From: Holdemanella hominis
GTDB lineage: Bacteria; Bacillota_I; Bacilli_A; Erysipelotrichales; Erysipelotrichaceae
Assembly (NCBI RefSeq): GCF_014306155.1
Contig: NZ_JACRWH010000005.1
Span: forward strand, 1 to 64,000
Length of the DNA stretch: 64,000 nt
Reading direction: 5' to 3'
The notes beneath the pieces were generated by a model. That model was not told the DNA's origin and did no database searches. It saw nothing but the letters and a program-made list of their open reading frames with translations. The stretch's first letter is position 1, and the number at the start of each line of letters is the position of its first letter. This document shows, piece by piece, positions 16,706 to 25,621 of this stretch. A program made the translations under genes and the position numbers.

Positions 16706-17991
16706 TATTTCACCCTCACTTTAGCTGCGTTAGCATGTGCTTGTAAGTGCTCTTCACTGGCAATTGTTTCAATATATTTTCCATAGGCTTCGAGTGCGTA
16801 TTTTGAATAATACAAATAGGATGATTTTTTAATAAAACTATCTACGGATAAAGCACTTGAAAAGCGTGCCGTTCCACTAGTTGGTAAAACATGGTTTGTT
16901 CCCCCAAAATAATCACCTATGCTTTCACATGTGTAGTAGCCTAAGAAAACACTACCTGCATTTTTTACTTCTTGTAGGTGTTCCATTGGATTTTGAATCA
17001 TCAATTCTAAGTGTTCTGGTGCAATTTCATTACTAATAGAAATGCATTCTTCAATCGAATCACAGACAATGGCTTTACCATAGTTCTTTAGGGATTGTTC
17101 CACTATTTCTTTTTTAGGTAATACAGCACTTTGTTTTAAAAGCTCTTGATTCACCAAATCCAAAAGTTCTTCGTTTGTAGTCAACAAAATGGCGCTCGCC
17201 ATTGGATCATGTTCGGCTTGGGATAATAGATCGGCTGCTACATATTCTGCATTCGCCTTTTCATCGGCAATAACTAAAATTTCGCTTGGCCCTGCAATCA
17301 TATCAATATCGACCGTTCCATACACTAATTTTTTAGCTGCTGCAACATAAATATTTCCTGGACCTACGATTTTATCTACTCGATCAATGGTTTGTGTACC
17401 ATAGGCCAAAGCAGCAATAGCTTGAGCTCCACCAATCTTATAGATTTTATCTACACCGGCAAGTTTAGCCGCATACGCAATATTAGGGTGAATAGTTCCA
17501 TTTTTATCCGGTGGAGTGACCATAACAACATTTTGAACACCGGCAATTTTTGCGGGTAATGCATTCATTAAAACACTGCTTGGATATTGTGCACGTCCTC
17601 CTGGAACATAGATTCCTACTGCTTCAAGAGGTAGTACTCTTTGGCCTAAATAGATTCCCTTTTCTTTCTGCAACAAATATCCATTTTGTTTTTGAAGTTT
17701 ATGAAAATCTTCGATATTTTTTTTAGCAAGTTTCATTGCTTCTACAAACGAATCATCACATTTTAATATTTGTGCATCCCATTCTTCTTGAGATACTTCC
17801 ATTGTATCTAAGCTTACCTTATCAAATTGTTGTGTATATTTTAGACAAGCCTCATCTTTATTTTCTTTTACATCTTGAATAATATTTGACACTGTAACCA
17901 AGACATCTGTACTTAAATCTTGTGTTCGTGACATCAAATATTCTTTCAATGCATCTTTATCTTCTTTATAAATTCTAGTCAACATCTTCAT
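16705..17991 (-). CDS. hisD: Histidinol dehydrogenase
   Basis: A 428-residue zinc enzyme performing the last two oxidations to histidine with NAD+. It has YVPGGRAQYPSSVLMNA, the DMIAGPSEILVIAD signature, SQAEHDPMA, and APEHLELM plus GGTNHVLPTSGTARFSS with the catalytic and zinc residues. Normal length. It overlaps hisG by 17 bases. Confidence 0.97.
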   Translation of the reverse strand: MKMLTRIYKEDKDALKEYLMSRTQDLSTDVLVTVSNIIQDVKENKDEACLKYTQQFDKVSLDTMEVSQEEWDAQILKCDDSFVEAMKLAKKNIEDFHKLQKQNGYLLQKEKGIYLGQRVLPLEAVGIYVPGGRAQYPSSVLMNALPAKIAGVQNVVMVTPPDKNGTIHPNIAYAAKLAGVDKIYKIGGAQAIAALAYGTQTIDRVDKIVGPGNIYVAAAKKLVYGTVDIDMIAGPSEILVIADEKANAEYVAADLLSQAEHDPMASAILLTTNEELLDLVNQELLKQSAVLPKKEIVEQSLKNYGKAIVCDSIEECISISNEIAPEHLELMIQNPMEHLQEVKNAGSVFLGYYTCESIGDYFGGTNHVLPTSGTARFSSALSVDSFIKKSSYLYYSKYALEAYGKYIETIASEEHLQAHANAAKVRVK

Positions 17992-18613
17992 TCACCCTCT
18001 TACTTAAATCGTTGATTACTTTCATCACTTCTTCGTGTTTTAACTTAAAGCTCGCTTTATTCACAATAACACGTGTACTAATGTCACATACTGTATCTAG
18101 CACATCTAAACCATTTTCTTTTAAGGTTGTTCCTGTTTCCATAATATCTACGATTCCGTCACATAGACCTAAAATAGGTGCTAATTCTACAGATCCATCA
18201 ATCTTAATAATTTCAACATCCATACCTTTGGACAAAAAATATTGTTTAGCTACACGAGGATATTTGGTTCCAATCTTAATGTGTCCTACTTTTGAAAACA
18301 ACTGATTTTGAGGTAGGCTAGCCACAATGAATTTACACTTGCCAATCTTCAAATCTAACAATTCATAGTTATCATTCTCATTTTCTAAAATGGTATCTTT
18401 TCCAACAACACCAATATCAGCAACACCATGATTAACATAGGTAATACAATCGTTGGATTTCACTAAAAAATATTGAACGTCATGTACAGAATCTTTAAAC
18501 ACCAAGGCACGGCCTTTGTCTTTTAAAGCTTCTACTCCATAACCAAGTTCTTCTAACATAGCAACAGTTTGTTTTTCTAAACGTCCCTTTGTGAGCGCAA
18601 TCGATAAGCTCAT
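17975..18613 (-). CDS. hisG: ATP phosphoribosyltransferase, short form
   Basis: A 212-residue short-form HisG, catalysing the first committed step (ATP plus PRPP). It has SIALTKGRLEKQT at the N-terminus and the PRPP loop DIMETGTTLKENGL. The C-terminal regulatory ACT-like domain of long HisG is absent, so it needs HisZ, whose gene overlaps by four bases upstream. Histidine feedback should act through the HisG-HisZ complex. Confidence 0.96.
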   Translation of the reverse strand: MSLSIALTKGRLEKQTVAMLEELGYGVEALKDKGRALVFKDSVHDVQYFLVKSNDCITYVNHGVADIGVVGKDTILENENDNYELLDLKIGKCKFIVASLPQNQLFSKVGHIKIGTKYPRVAKQYFLSKGMDVEIIKIDGSVELAPILGLCDGIVDIMETGTTLKENGLDVLDTVCDISTRVIVNKASFKLKHEEVMKVINDLSKRVNEDVD

Positions 18614-19719
18614 GCTTGTACCTCCTCTACATAAATAGATTCATTTGTTGATGGTTCTAAAATGACGATTCCTTCTTTTCTCAAATTTTTTGCTTGTTTC
18701 ATAGCTTCAATTTGTTTGTCTTGTGGATAATACAATTTATATTTCTTTTTCGATTGTACATCCACATAATCAATGAGTGGATCTAGCTTTACACTAAAGC
18801 CACAAGCTGGAAGATCACGACCAAACTTCTTTAATAAGCAGTCGTATCGACCACCACTTAAGATACTTGTTCCAACACCTGAAACATATCCTTCAAAAAT
18901 AATTCCGGTATAGTAATCCAAATGGGCAACTTTTCCTAAATCGACGGTTACATTTTCTAAATATCCTAATTCTTTTAAAGATTGGATACATTCTTTCATA
19001 GAATCTAAAACATCCTTTAATGAATCATCGAAACAAAACGTATATGCTTCATTTAATATATTCACGTCTCCACATAGGAACGGAAGGTGCATAAAGAAAT
19101 CCACAATTTTTTCGCTGAGATACAATGAATCTAAGTAAAATTTCAGATCGACAATGCTTTTCTTATCAATTAAATTGGCTAGAGTATTGACTTCTTCTGT
19201 ACTCAAACGAACAACTTTGCAAGCCGCCTGAAAAAATTTCACATTTCCAATTTCGAGCGTATAGTTTTTAAAGTTTTTCATGACTTCTAAAGCGCAGCAC
19301 AAGACTTGTACATCACTTTTTGAATCCAATCCAATCAATTCAATGCCACAATCTGTAACTTCGCTTCTTTTGCCTGCAAATTTTTGACGTACTTTAAATA
19401 CATTTGAAGTATAGCGATAGCGAAACGGAGGTTTTGAATCTTTAAATTTCGATGCACAAACACGTGCAATTGGAACAGTCATATCCGTTCTTAATGTTAG
19501 AATTCTTCCATTTTCGTCAAAGAATTTATACATATCTGTTGTTTGAATGTTTTTAAATGCATTTTCATATGTTTCATAATACTCAATCGTTGGTGTAATG
19601 ATTTCTTCATATCCAAAGGATTCAAAAATCTGTTCCAAAGTATTTTGTAGATATTTTTTCTTTTCGCACTCATTCAAAATCGTATCTTTCATTCCTTGTG
19701 GTAATTGTATTTGTTGCAT
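18610..19719 (-). CDS. hisZ: ATP phosphoribosyltransferase regulatory subunit
   Basis: A 369-residue catalytically inert HisRS paralogue that binds and activates short HisG. I chose the ATG at 19719 (MQQIQLPQGMKDTI) because AAGGAGG lies eight bases upstream; the in-frame ATG at 19743 lies in the T-box terminator T-tract. Class II synthetase-like motifs are seen (LRTDMTVPIARV, FRYRYTSNVFK, GGRYDCLLKKFG), but there is no anticodon-binding domain. First gene of the operon. Confidence 0.94.
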   Translation of the reverse strand: MQQIQLPQGMKDTILNECEKKKYLQNTLEQIFESFGYEEIITPTIEYYETYENAFKNIQTTDMYKFFDENGRILTLRTDMTVPIARVCASKFKDSKPPFRYRYTSNVFKVRQKFAGKRSEVTDCGIELIGLDSKSDVQVLCCALEVMKNFKNYTLEIGNVKFFQAACKVVRLSTEEVNTLANLIDKKSIVDLKFYLDSLYLSEKIVDFFMHLPFLCGDVNILNEAYTFCFDDSLKDVLDSMKECIQSLKELGYLENVTVDLGKVAHLDYYTGIIFEGYVSGVGTSILSGGRYDCLLKKFGRDLPACGFSVKLDPLIDYVDVQSKKKYKLYYPQDKQIEAMKQAKNLRKEGIVILEPSTNESIYVEEVQA

Positions 19720-19741
19720 GTAAACAAACCTCCTTATAAAC

Positions 19742-19961
19742 AAAAAAACTTCCGTCCTAAGGACGAAAGTTTAACTTACGTGGTTCCACCTTATTTTACT
19801 AATAAATTAGCCTCAAACCTGATAACGCCAGGAATACGTTAAAAACTACTTAGTTTCATCTTTACAGCTCAAAGACGTGTTCAAATAGCCTTACTCTTTC
19901 TTTTCACCAACCAGAAAGTCTCTTGAAGCAGCACTATTTTACTATTTCTTTTCATTGCTTT
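19742..19961 (-). promoter_or_regulatory. T-box riboswitch of the histidine operon
   Basis: The minus strand carries the T-box AAGGTGGAACCACG at 19792-19779, followed by a terminator (19772-19746) with a seven-base T-tract. Upstream are Stem I features: AGTA, an AGAGA bulge and GGTGAAAA apical sequence, then GAACACGTC, where CAC (19879-19877), a histidine codon, follows the GAA turn. Uncharged tRNA-His should bind and block the terminator, raising hisZGDCBHAFI expression in histidine starvation. The base after UGG is A, whereas the usual C73 of tRNA-His would call for G. Confidence 0.93.
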
Positions 19962-19967
19962 GAAAAT

Positions 19968-19996
19968 AATATAGTCTTAATGAAAATAAATGTCAA
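19968..19996 (-). promoter_or_regulatory. his operon promoter
   Basis: On the minus strand a perfect TTGACA (19996-19991), a 17-base spacer and TATATT (19973-19968). Transcription starts near 19961, giving a 240-base leader before hisZ. Confidence 0.85.
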
Positions 19997-20001
19997 GTTA
20001 A

Positions 20002-20019
20002 AATGTAAATTTTTACATT
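20002..20019 (-). terminator. Weak hairpin at the end of the 242-residue hypothetical gene
   Basis: AATGTAAA and TTTACATT (8-bp stem, 2-base loop) overlap the TAA of the upstream gene and are followed by TTAAC on the minus strand. The stem is all A/T but two pairs, so termination may be inefficient. Confidence 0.4.
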
Positions 20020-20746
20020 ATTTTTCCCATGAATAATAGGAACCTCCAAACACAAACAGATGCTCAAAAGGTAATAAAGAACGAATCCATTCATTGAAGC
20101 CTTTTGGATTCTTTTCATCGTGGACAATTGTTTTCACTAAGCGATTCTTTCCACCGACATTTTTATACATCCTTAATTGCCATCCATTTTCTTCTACTTC
20201 TTTGGTCTCTAGATCCAAACTTGCCATCGCTTCTAAAATGGCATAGGCATCTTCTTTAGAAATCGTAGCTTGTTGCGTTTTTAAAGCCTGTACACCTTCT
20301 TTTGACATAACATACCTTGTTAGATAGACTCTTCCATTAGCACTGATTGTCAAGTTCTGTGCCACCTCTTCAGAGATGTGCGCATAATGCCACTTACTTA
20401 ATAAGTTACGATTTAACTTAACACATTGAAGTGTATCTGATTCTTTTAAAGATAAATATCTCAACAATAATTCTTTAAACACCCCAGATTCAATAACACT
20501 TTTTAAAAAGGAAGGAACATAATTTTCTTTTTCAAAAACATATGTAATATAGGTATATACTTCCGTTTCATTCAAATCATGAATACTTTTATTTAACACG
20601 GAATCAATGTGCAACATATATTGTTCATCGTTCAAATTTTCCATTTGTAAACAATGATACACATTTAATATAATCGGATCATATGCATCTTTTACGCGAT
20701 ATCCCACGTGTAATAAATCTACACATGCATGAATGCTTTCAATCAT
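20018..20746 (-). CDS. Hypothetical protein downstream of CpXC gene
   Basis: I do not recognise this 242-residue soluble protein. The ATG at 20746 (MIESIHACVDLL) is chosen for its AGGTGA site; a longer frame would start inside the CpXC gene. It is helical in the first two thirds. The C-terminal region (NGWQLRMYKNVGGKNRLVKT, then a WIRSLLPFEHLFVFGG stretch) looks like a small beta domain. It follows the CpXC gene by eight bases and probably works with it. Confidence 0.6.
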   Translation of the reverse strand: MIESIHACVDLLHVGYRVKDAYDPIILNVYHCLQMENLNDEQYMLHIDSVLNKSIHDLNETEVYTYITYVFEKENYVPSFLKSVIESGVFKELLLRYLSLKESDTLQCVKLNRNLLSKWHYAHISEEVAQNLTISANGRVYLTRYVMSKEGVQALKTQQATISKEDAYAILEAMASLDLETKEVEENGWQLRMYKNVGGKNRLVKTIVHDEKNPKGFNEWIRSLLPFEHLFVFGGSYYSWEK

Positions 20747-20754
20747 TGAATCAC

Positions 20755-21366
20755 CTACTTCGTATTTGAAACAGCCCAAGAAGCATCTACAATATAATCT
20801 TGTTTAATATCTGATAAAAAGACTTCTTCCACTTGTTTATATACACCTTCATGAAACGGCATAAAATGCATCTTATCACTTTCTTTTTCATCCAATACCA
20901 TAACGTAATGTGGATTTTCAAAATTTTGAATATTCCAATAATAAAGAGCATTTACATTATCAGCATCTTCATATTGAGATAGTACAAGGAGTTTATAAAG
21001 TTCCATAATACGATCATCATATCCACTATCTGAAATCAAAATCTTCTCGATCCAGTCTCGCTCATTATCTACGATTCGTACTGTATAATCTTCACCTACA
21101 TTGGCATGATCTAAGATTTTTTTAATGGGTTGCAGTTCTTTTTCTTCTGTAAATTGAATCAACAACTTTTTTTCCATATCGTGATATAAAACTGGATACG
21201 GAATATGGAATTTAGAATGGCAATGTGCACATTCCATATCAAAGAGTTTTCCACTTAACACTCTATTTTTCATATCTTTGTCCATTTGAACGTTGATCGA
21301 CGTAAAAATATCAACATTAAACTTTTCATTACATTCAGGACATACTAATTCTATTTTATTTTCCAT
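20755..21366 (-). CDS. CpXC domain protein
   Basis: A 203-residue soluble protein with the CpXC zinc-ribbon-like pattern: CPECNEKF (Cys9, Cys12) and CAHCHSKF about 35 residues later. This domain (Pfam CpXC) has no defined biochemical role. The four cysteines probably bind Zn2+. The rest is mixed alpha/beta with no other known motif. It lies six bases after a cation diffusion facilitator gene, so a link to metal handling is possible but unproven. Confidence 0.8.
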   Translation of the reverse strand: MENKIELVCPECNEKFNVDIFTSINVQMDKDMKNRVLSGKLFDMECAHCHSKFHIPYPVLYHDMEKKLLIQFTEEKELQPIKKILDHANVGEDYTVRIVDNERDWIEKILISDSGYDDRIMELYKLLVLSQYEDADNVNALYYWNIQNFENPHYVMVLDEKESDKMHFMPFHEGVYKQVEEVFLSDIKQDYIVDASWAVSNTK

Positions 21367-21372
21367 TCCAAA

Positions 21373-22275
21373 TTACTCCTCTTTATTCGCTAATACATTG
21401 GGTACAAGTTCGACAAAACAATCTTCATATTCTTCTTGAAGTGCTATTTTCAATTCTCGATTGGCTACTTCCAATTCGGTATACGACATCATATCAATTC
21501 GTGTTGTGAAATAGATGGATATCCACATTTTTCTTCCTGTTGTCGTAATATCATAAAATACCGGATCATATGGATAATTATCCAACACAGAAGAGGATAT
21601 GCTTTTGATTTTTGCGACTTCTTTTTCATCAGGACTCAACAACATCAAACTACGAAAACTTTCTCCTATCATTTGAATTGGTTCTTTCATCATGCCTAAG
21701 GCAAGGACGATTGCGACAATCTGATCAAAATAGGGAGATATACAAGAGAGTGGTGTGTGCCCTAAAAACGAAGATAGGAAAAACGCAAGTGATACACCTA
21801 TACTTGAAAACACATCGATTTTCCAGCCATAAATTTCTACATCTACAGTTGGTGATGTTACTTTTTTATTAATTCGCATTAAAATCAATAAAATCAGTGC
21901 AGAAAAGCATGTTAATATCGTTTCAAACAAAGATACCTGCATGTGGTCAATATCATTCCCTCCATTCAACATAATTTGAACATTGTTCATGATTAGAGCC
22001 ATCATAACCGCAATAAACATAAATCCTTTCAAAAGAATCACAATACTTTCAAGTTGTGCATATCCAAAGGGATGTTTTTCTGTAACCGGCTTATAGAATA
22101 AAGGAATAATATAAATCGTTAATCCAATCACGACAAGTTCAGTTGAATCATAGACTGTATCTGCCAAAACAGATTGCGATTTAGAAAAGATTGCCATGAT
22201 AAGTTCTGCAAGCGCAAATACAACACCGGACCAAAATGAAATACGCATCACAATTTGTTCCTGTTTTTCTTTCAT
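21373..22275 (-). CDS. Cation diffusion facilitator (CDF) transporter
   Basis: A 300-residue membrane protein of the CDF family that exports divalent metal by H+ antiport. The ATG at 22275 (MKEKQEQIVMRISFW) follows AGGTGAG. Six helices are visible, with SVLADTVYDSTEL in helix 2 carrying the metal-site aspartates. KHPFGYAQLE in the next loop and a C-terminal cytoplasmic ferredoxin-like domain follow. The metal is unknown. First gene of a three-gene cluster. Confidence 0.9.
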   Translation of the reverse strand: MKEKQEQIVMRISFWSGVVFALAELIMAIFSKSQSVLADTVYDSTELVVIGLTIYIIPLFYKPVTEKHPFGYAQLESIVILLKGFMFIAVMMALIMNNVQIMLNGGNDIDHMQVSLFETILTCFSALILLILMRINKKVTSPTVDVEIYGWKIDVFSSIGVSLAFFLSSFLGHTPLSCISPYFDQIVAIVLALGMMKEPIQMIGESFRSLMLLSPDEKEVAKIKSISSSVLDNYPYDPVFYDITTTGRKMWISIYFTTRIDMMSYTELEVANRELKIALQEEYEDCFVELVPNVLANKEE

Positions 22276-22310
22276 TTTCTCACCTAATTTCCTCATTATT
22301 ATATCACAAG

Positions 22311-22338
22311 AAAAAGGAACGCTTGATAAAACGTCCCT
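22311..22338 (-). terminator. Aconitase gene terminator
   Basis: On the minus strand a 9-bp stem with G-U pairs (22338-22330 with 22323-22315) is followed by TTTTT. It overlaps the last bases of the aconitase gene. Confidence 0.65.
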
Positions 22339-24259
22339 ATTGTTGATTACGAATGTAGTTTAATGCGCCACCCGCCATAAGAATATCAATATCTTCTTGA
22401 CTAATTGGTGCATGTACTTTGTATGTTTCATTCTTTGTCACGTTTTCAACGATCAAATCTAATGAATCATATAATGAGTTTACAATTTCTATCTTTAATT
22501 CATCCATTTCATCGATTTTATCGTAATCTGATTTATCTGTAAATATCAGTGGCAACAAGCCAAAGTTGACTAAATTAGCCAAGTGAATACGGGCAAATGA
22601 TTTTGTCAAAACAGCTTTAATGCCTAAATACATAGGTGCAAGTGCTGCATGTTCTCTACTTGATCCTTGTCCATAGTTTTCTCCAGCTACAATGATTCCA
22701 CCATTATTTTCTTTACATACTTCATCGAAATGAGGTTTATTATTTTCAAATACAAATGTGGATAATTTTTCGATATTTGAACGATACGGTAAAACCTTAG
22801 CTCCTGCTGGAGCAATGTGATCGGTTGTGATATTGTCTGGTAATTTTATTACAACTTTTTTATCAATTGTTGAATCCATTGGCGTATTTACTGGTAGTGG
22901 TTTAATATTGGGGCCACGAACAATTTCTACATTTTCTGAATCCTTACTTGGAGCATAGATCAATGAATCATCGATATAGCTTTGTTCTTTTTCAAATTCA
23001 TCCACATATTCCAAAGTGGTTGGATCCGTGATGACTCCTGTAATTGCGCTGGCTGCAGCTACTTCTGGTGATACTAAATAAATGCCTGCACTTAATGTGC
23101 CGCTTCGACCATAAAAGTTACGGTTAAATGTACGTAAACTTACTGCATCACTCTTTGGACTTTGTCCCATACCAATACATGGTCCACATGTACATTCTAG
23201 AATTCTTGCTCCACAAGATACAAATGTCGCAAGTGTTCCGTTTTCAATTAATTTCATTAAAACTTGTCTAGATCCTGGTGAAACCACAAGACTTACATTG
23301 TGAGCAATCTTTTTCCCTTTTAAAATGGATGCAGCTTTCATTAAATCTTCATAACCTGAGTTAGTGCATGATCCAATCGCAACTTGGTCCACTTTCATTC
23401 CGGCTAGTTCAGAAACATTTTTTATAGCATCTGGTGAATTTGGACATGCCGCTAATGGAGTAAGTTCATCCAGATTGATTTCAACTGTTTCGTCATAATG
23501 ACAACCTTCGTCTGCACTTAAAGCAATGTAGTCTGATTCTCTTTGTTGGCGCTTCAAAAATTCACGAGTTACTTCATCACTTGGAAAAATAGATGTAGTT
23601 GCACCAAGTTCTGCCCCCATATTTGTGATGGTAGATCTTTGGTAGACACTTAAATTTTTAACGCCTTCTCCGGTATACTCAAATACTTTTCCAACTCCGC
23701 CTTTTACACTTAGTAATTCTAACAATTTTAAAATAATATCTTTACTTGAAACACCATGTGCTAAAGTACCCGTTAATTTTACTTCGACTACTTTAGGGCA
23801 TGTTAAGCGGTAACCAATTCCTGCCATAGCTTTGGCAACGTCTAATCCTCCAGCACCAATGGCGATACATCCCATAGCGGAAGATGTTGGTGTGTGTGAA
23901 TCGGAACCAATCAATGTCTTTCCTGGTTTGGCAAAACGTTCTAGATGAACTTGGTGACAAATTCCATTTCCGGGTTTTGAAAAATAAATCCCATATTTAC
24001 TAGCTACACTTTGAAGGTAAGCATGGTCATCTGCATTCATAAATCCATTCTGTAATGTATTGTGATCCACATAGCTGACAGATAATTCTGTTTTTACTTT
24101 TTTTACGCCCATAGCTTCAAACTGCATATAAGCCATAGTTCCTGTGGCATCTTGTGTTAGAGTCTGATCCATTTTGATTTCAATAGGTTGCCCCGCTTCT
24201 AATTTTCCTTTTAATAAATGTTTTTCTAGAATCTTATACGTTAAATTTTGCATAGACAA
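22337..24259 (-). CDS. acn: Aconitate hydratase
   Basis: A 640-residue aconitase interconverting citrate and isocitrate with a [4Fe-4S] cluster. Cluster cysteines lie in GSCTNSG and ECTCGPCIGMGQ. GSDSHTPTSSAMG, QDATGTMAY and the swivel-domain GENYGQGSSREHAAL are also present. It is shorter than the ~900-residue AcnA and resembles the compact aconitases of clostridia. It is transcribed divergently from citrate synthase and isocitrate dehydrogenase, so the three make 2-oxoglutarate for glutamate. A homoaconitase/isopropylmalate role is unlikely given this context. Confidence 0.93.
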   Translation of the reverse strand: MSMQNLTYKILEKHLLKGKLEAGQPIEIKMDQTLTQDATGTMAYMQFEAMGVKKVKTELSVSYVDHNTLQNGFMNADDHAYLQSVASKYGIYFSKPGNGICHQVHLERFAKPGKTLIGSDSHTPTSSAMGCIAIGAGGLDVAKAMAGIGYRLTCPKVVEVKLTGTLAHGVSSKDIILKLLELLSVKGGVGKVFEYTGEGVKNLSVYQRSTITNMGAELGATTSIFPSDEVTREFLKRQQRESDYIALSADEGCHYDETVEINLDELTPLAACPNSPDAIKNVSELAGMKVDQVAIGSCTNSGYEDLMKAASILKGKKIAHNVSLVVSPGSRQVLMKLIENGTLATFVSCGARILECTCGPCIGMGQSPKSDAVSLRTFNRNFYGRSGTLSAGIYLVSPEVAAASAITGVITDPTTLEYVDEFEKEQSYIDDSLIYAPSKDSENVEIVRGPNIKPLPVNTPMDSTIDKKVVIKLPDNITTDHIAPAGAKVLPYRSNIEKLSTFVFENNKPHFDEVCKENNGGIIVAGENYGQGSSREHAALAPMYLGIKAVLTKSFARIHLANLVNFGLLPLIFTDKSDYDKIDEMDELKIEIVNSLYDSLDLIVENVTKNETYKVHAPISQEDIDILMAGGALNYIRNQQ

Positions 24260-24346
24260 TATCCTCCGTTTGGAATTATAACAAAAAATGTAACAAAATG
24301 AAAGTTTATGTTATAATATGAAACACATGAAAGGAGGTTTCAGAAA
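24260..24346. promoter_or_regulatory. Divergent acn / citrate synthase promoter region
   Basis: Each direction has a TATAAT: 24280-24275 on the minus strand for acn (17 bases from a weak TTTCAT) and 24312-24317 on the plus strand for the citrate synthase gene (17 bases from a weak TGTAAC). The two promoters overlap, so a shared regulator is possible. I see no clear operator. Confidence 0.55.
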
Positions 24347-25621
24347 ATGAAGACACTTAAAGAAATCTATCAAGCTAATGAAGAACTCAATTATATCGAT
24401 TCTTCCTTATACTCTAGATATCGTGTAAAAGCTGGTCTTAGAAATGATAATGGCACGGGAGTTAAGGTGGGTCTGACTAAGATTTGTGATGTTATTGGAT
24501 ATAAATTTGTTCATGAAAAGAAATACAACATTGATGGACAACTAATTTACAGGGGATATCCCATCAATTATTTAGTTGATAAACAACCTAAAGATCGTAT
24601 TTTTGGATTTGAAGAAGTCGCATTCCTTTTGATTTTTGGCACATTACCAACAGAAGAACAGTTACAAGAATTTAAAGATTATTTATTGAACTTTAAAATG
24701 GGGCCTGTAGACTTACAGTATGAAACACCAAACATACTAAATGCACTTCAAATTGAAGTGTTGAAGTTATATGCAAAAGATCCAAGCGCTGATACAGATG
24801 ACTTAGAAGAACGAATGATAAAAGGATTAAACATTCTAGCGAGTATTCCACTTTTCACATTTTCATATGCCCGCAACAAAGTCTTTAAATCCTATCCTTA
24901 TCCCGACAAAAGCCTAGCTGAAAATATCTTATGTATGGCTAGAGGGAATGATCAATATACTTTAGAAGAGGCAAGGATCTTGGATACTTTATTAATGATT
25001 CATGCCGATCATGGTGGAGGAAACAACTCAACTTTTGCCAATGTCGTAATATCGAGTACAGGAACAGATATCTATTCTTGTATTTCGGCTGCCATTGGTT
25101 CTTTAAAAGGACCTAAGCATGGGGGTGCCAACTGTAAAGTTACCAATATGTTTAAAGCTATCTTCCATGAGGTTGGATTTACAACAGATAAATTAACACT
25201 AAAAAAGATTGCGAATCGTTTGTTAGATAAAGACTTCTTTGATCATAGTGGATTAATTTATGGAATTGGACATGCGATTTATACGAAGAGTGATCCTCGT
25301 GCATTATTGATTCAGCAACAATGTGAAATGCTCGCAAAATCAAAAGGACAAGAAGATATCTACAATTGTATCCATGCATTTGAAAAAGTTGCCGTTGAAG
25401 TCATGAAAGAAAGAAAAGGCATCGATGTATGTGCCAATGTTGATTATTATTCCGGCTATGTTTATTCATTGCTGGGGATTGAAAACGACTTATTTACACC
25501 ACTATTCGCGATCAGTCGTACAGCCGGATGGGTTAGCCATCATTTAGAGAATCGTCAATCAAACCGAAAATTAATACGACCTGCCAATGTATATGTAGGA
25601 GGAATGGAGGAAAACGAATGA
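24347..25621 (+). CDS. gltA: Citrate synthase
   Basis: A 424-residue citrate synthase that condenses acetyl-CoA and oxaloacetate. Active-site segments are HADHGGGNNSTF, GPKHGGANCKV, the GIGHAIYTKSDPRA histidine region and NVDYYSGYVY. AAGGAGG lies 12 bases upstream of the ATG. The downstream isocitrate dehydrogenase gene overlaps by four bases, so they form an operon supplying 2-oxoglutarate. Confidence 0.95.
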   Translation: MKTLKEIYQANEELNYIDSSLYSRYRVKAGLRNDNGTGVKVGLTKICDVIGYKFVHEKKYNIDGQLIYRGYPINYLVDKQPKDRIFGFEEVAFLLIFGTLPTEEQLQEFKDYLLNFKMGPVDLQYETPNILNALQIEVLKLYAKDPSADTDDLEERMIKGLNILASIPLFTFSYARNKVFKSYPYPDKSLAENILCMARGNDQYTLEEARILDTLLMIHADHGGGNNSTFANVVISSTGTDIYSCISAAIGSLKGPKHGGANCKVTNMFKAIFHEVGFTTDKLTLKKIANRLLDKDFFDHSGLIYGIGHAIYTKSDPRALLIQQQCEMLAKSKGQEDIYNCIHAFEKVAVEVMKERKGIDVCANVDYYSGYVYSLLGIENDLFTPLFAISRTAGWVSHHLENRQSNRKLIRPANVYVGGMEENE

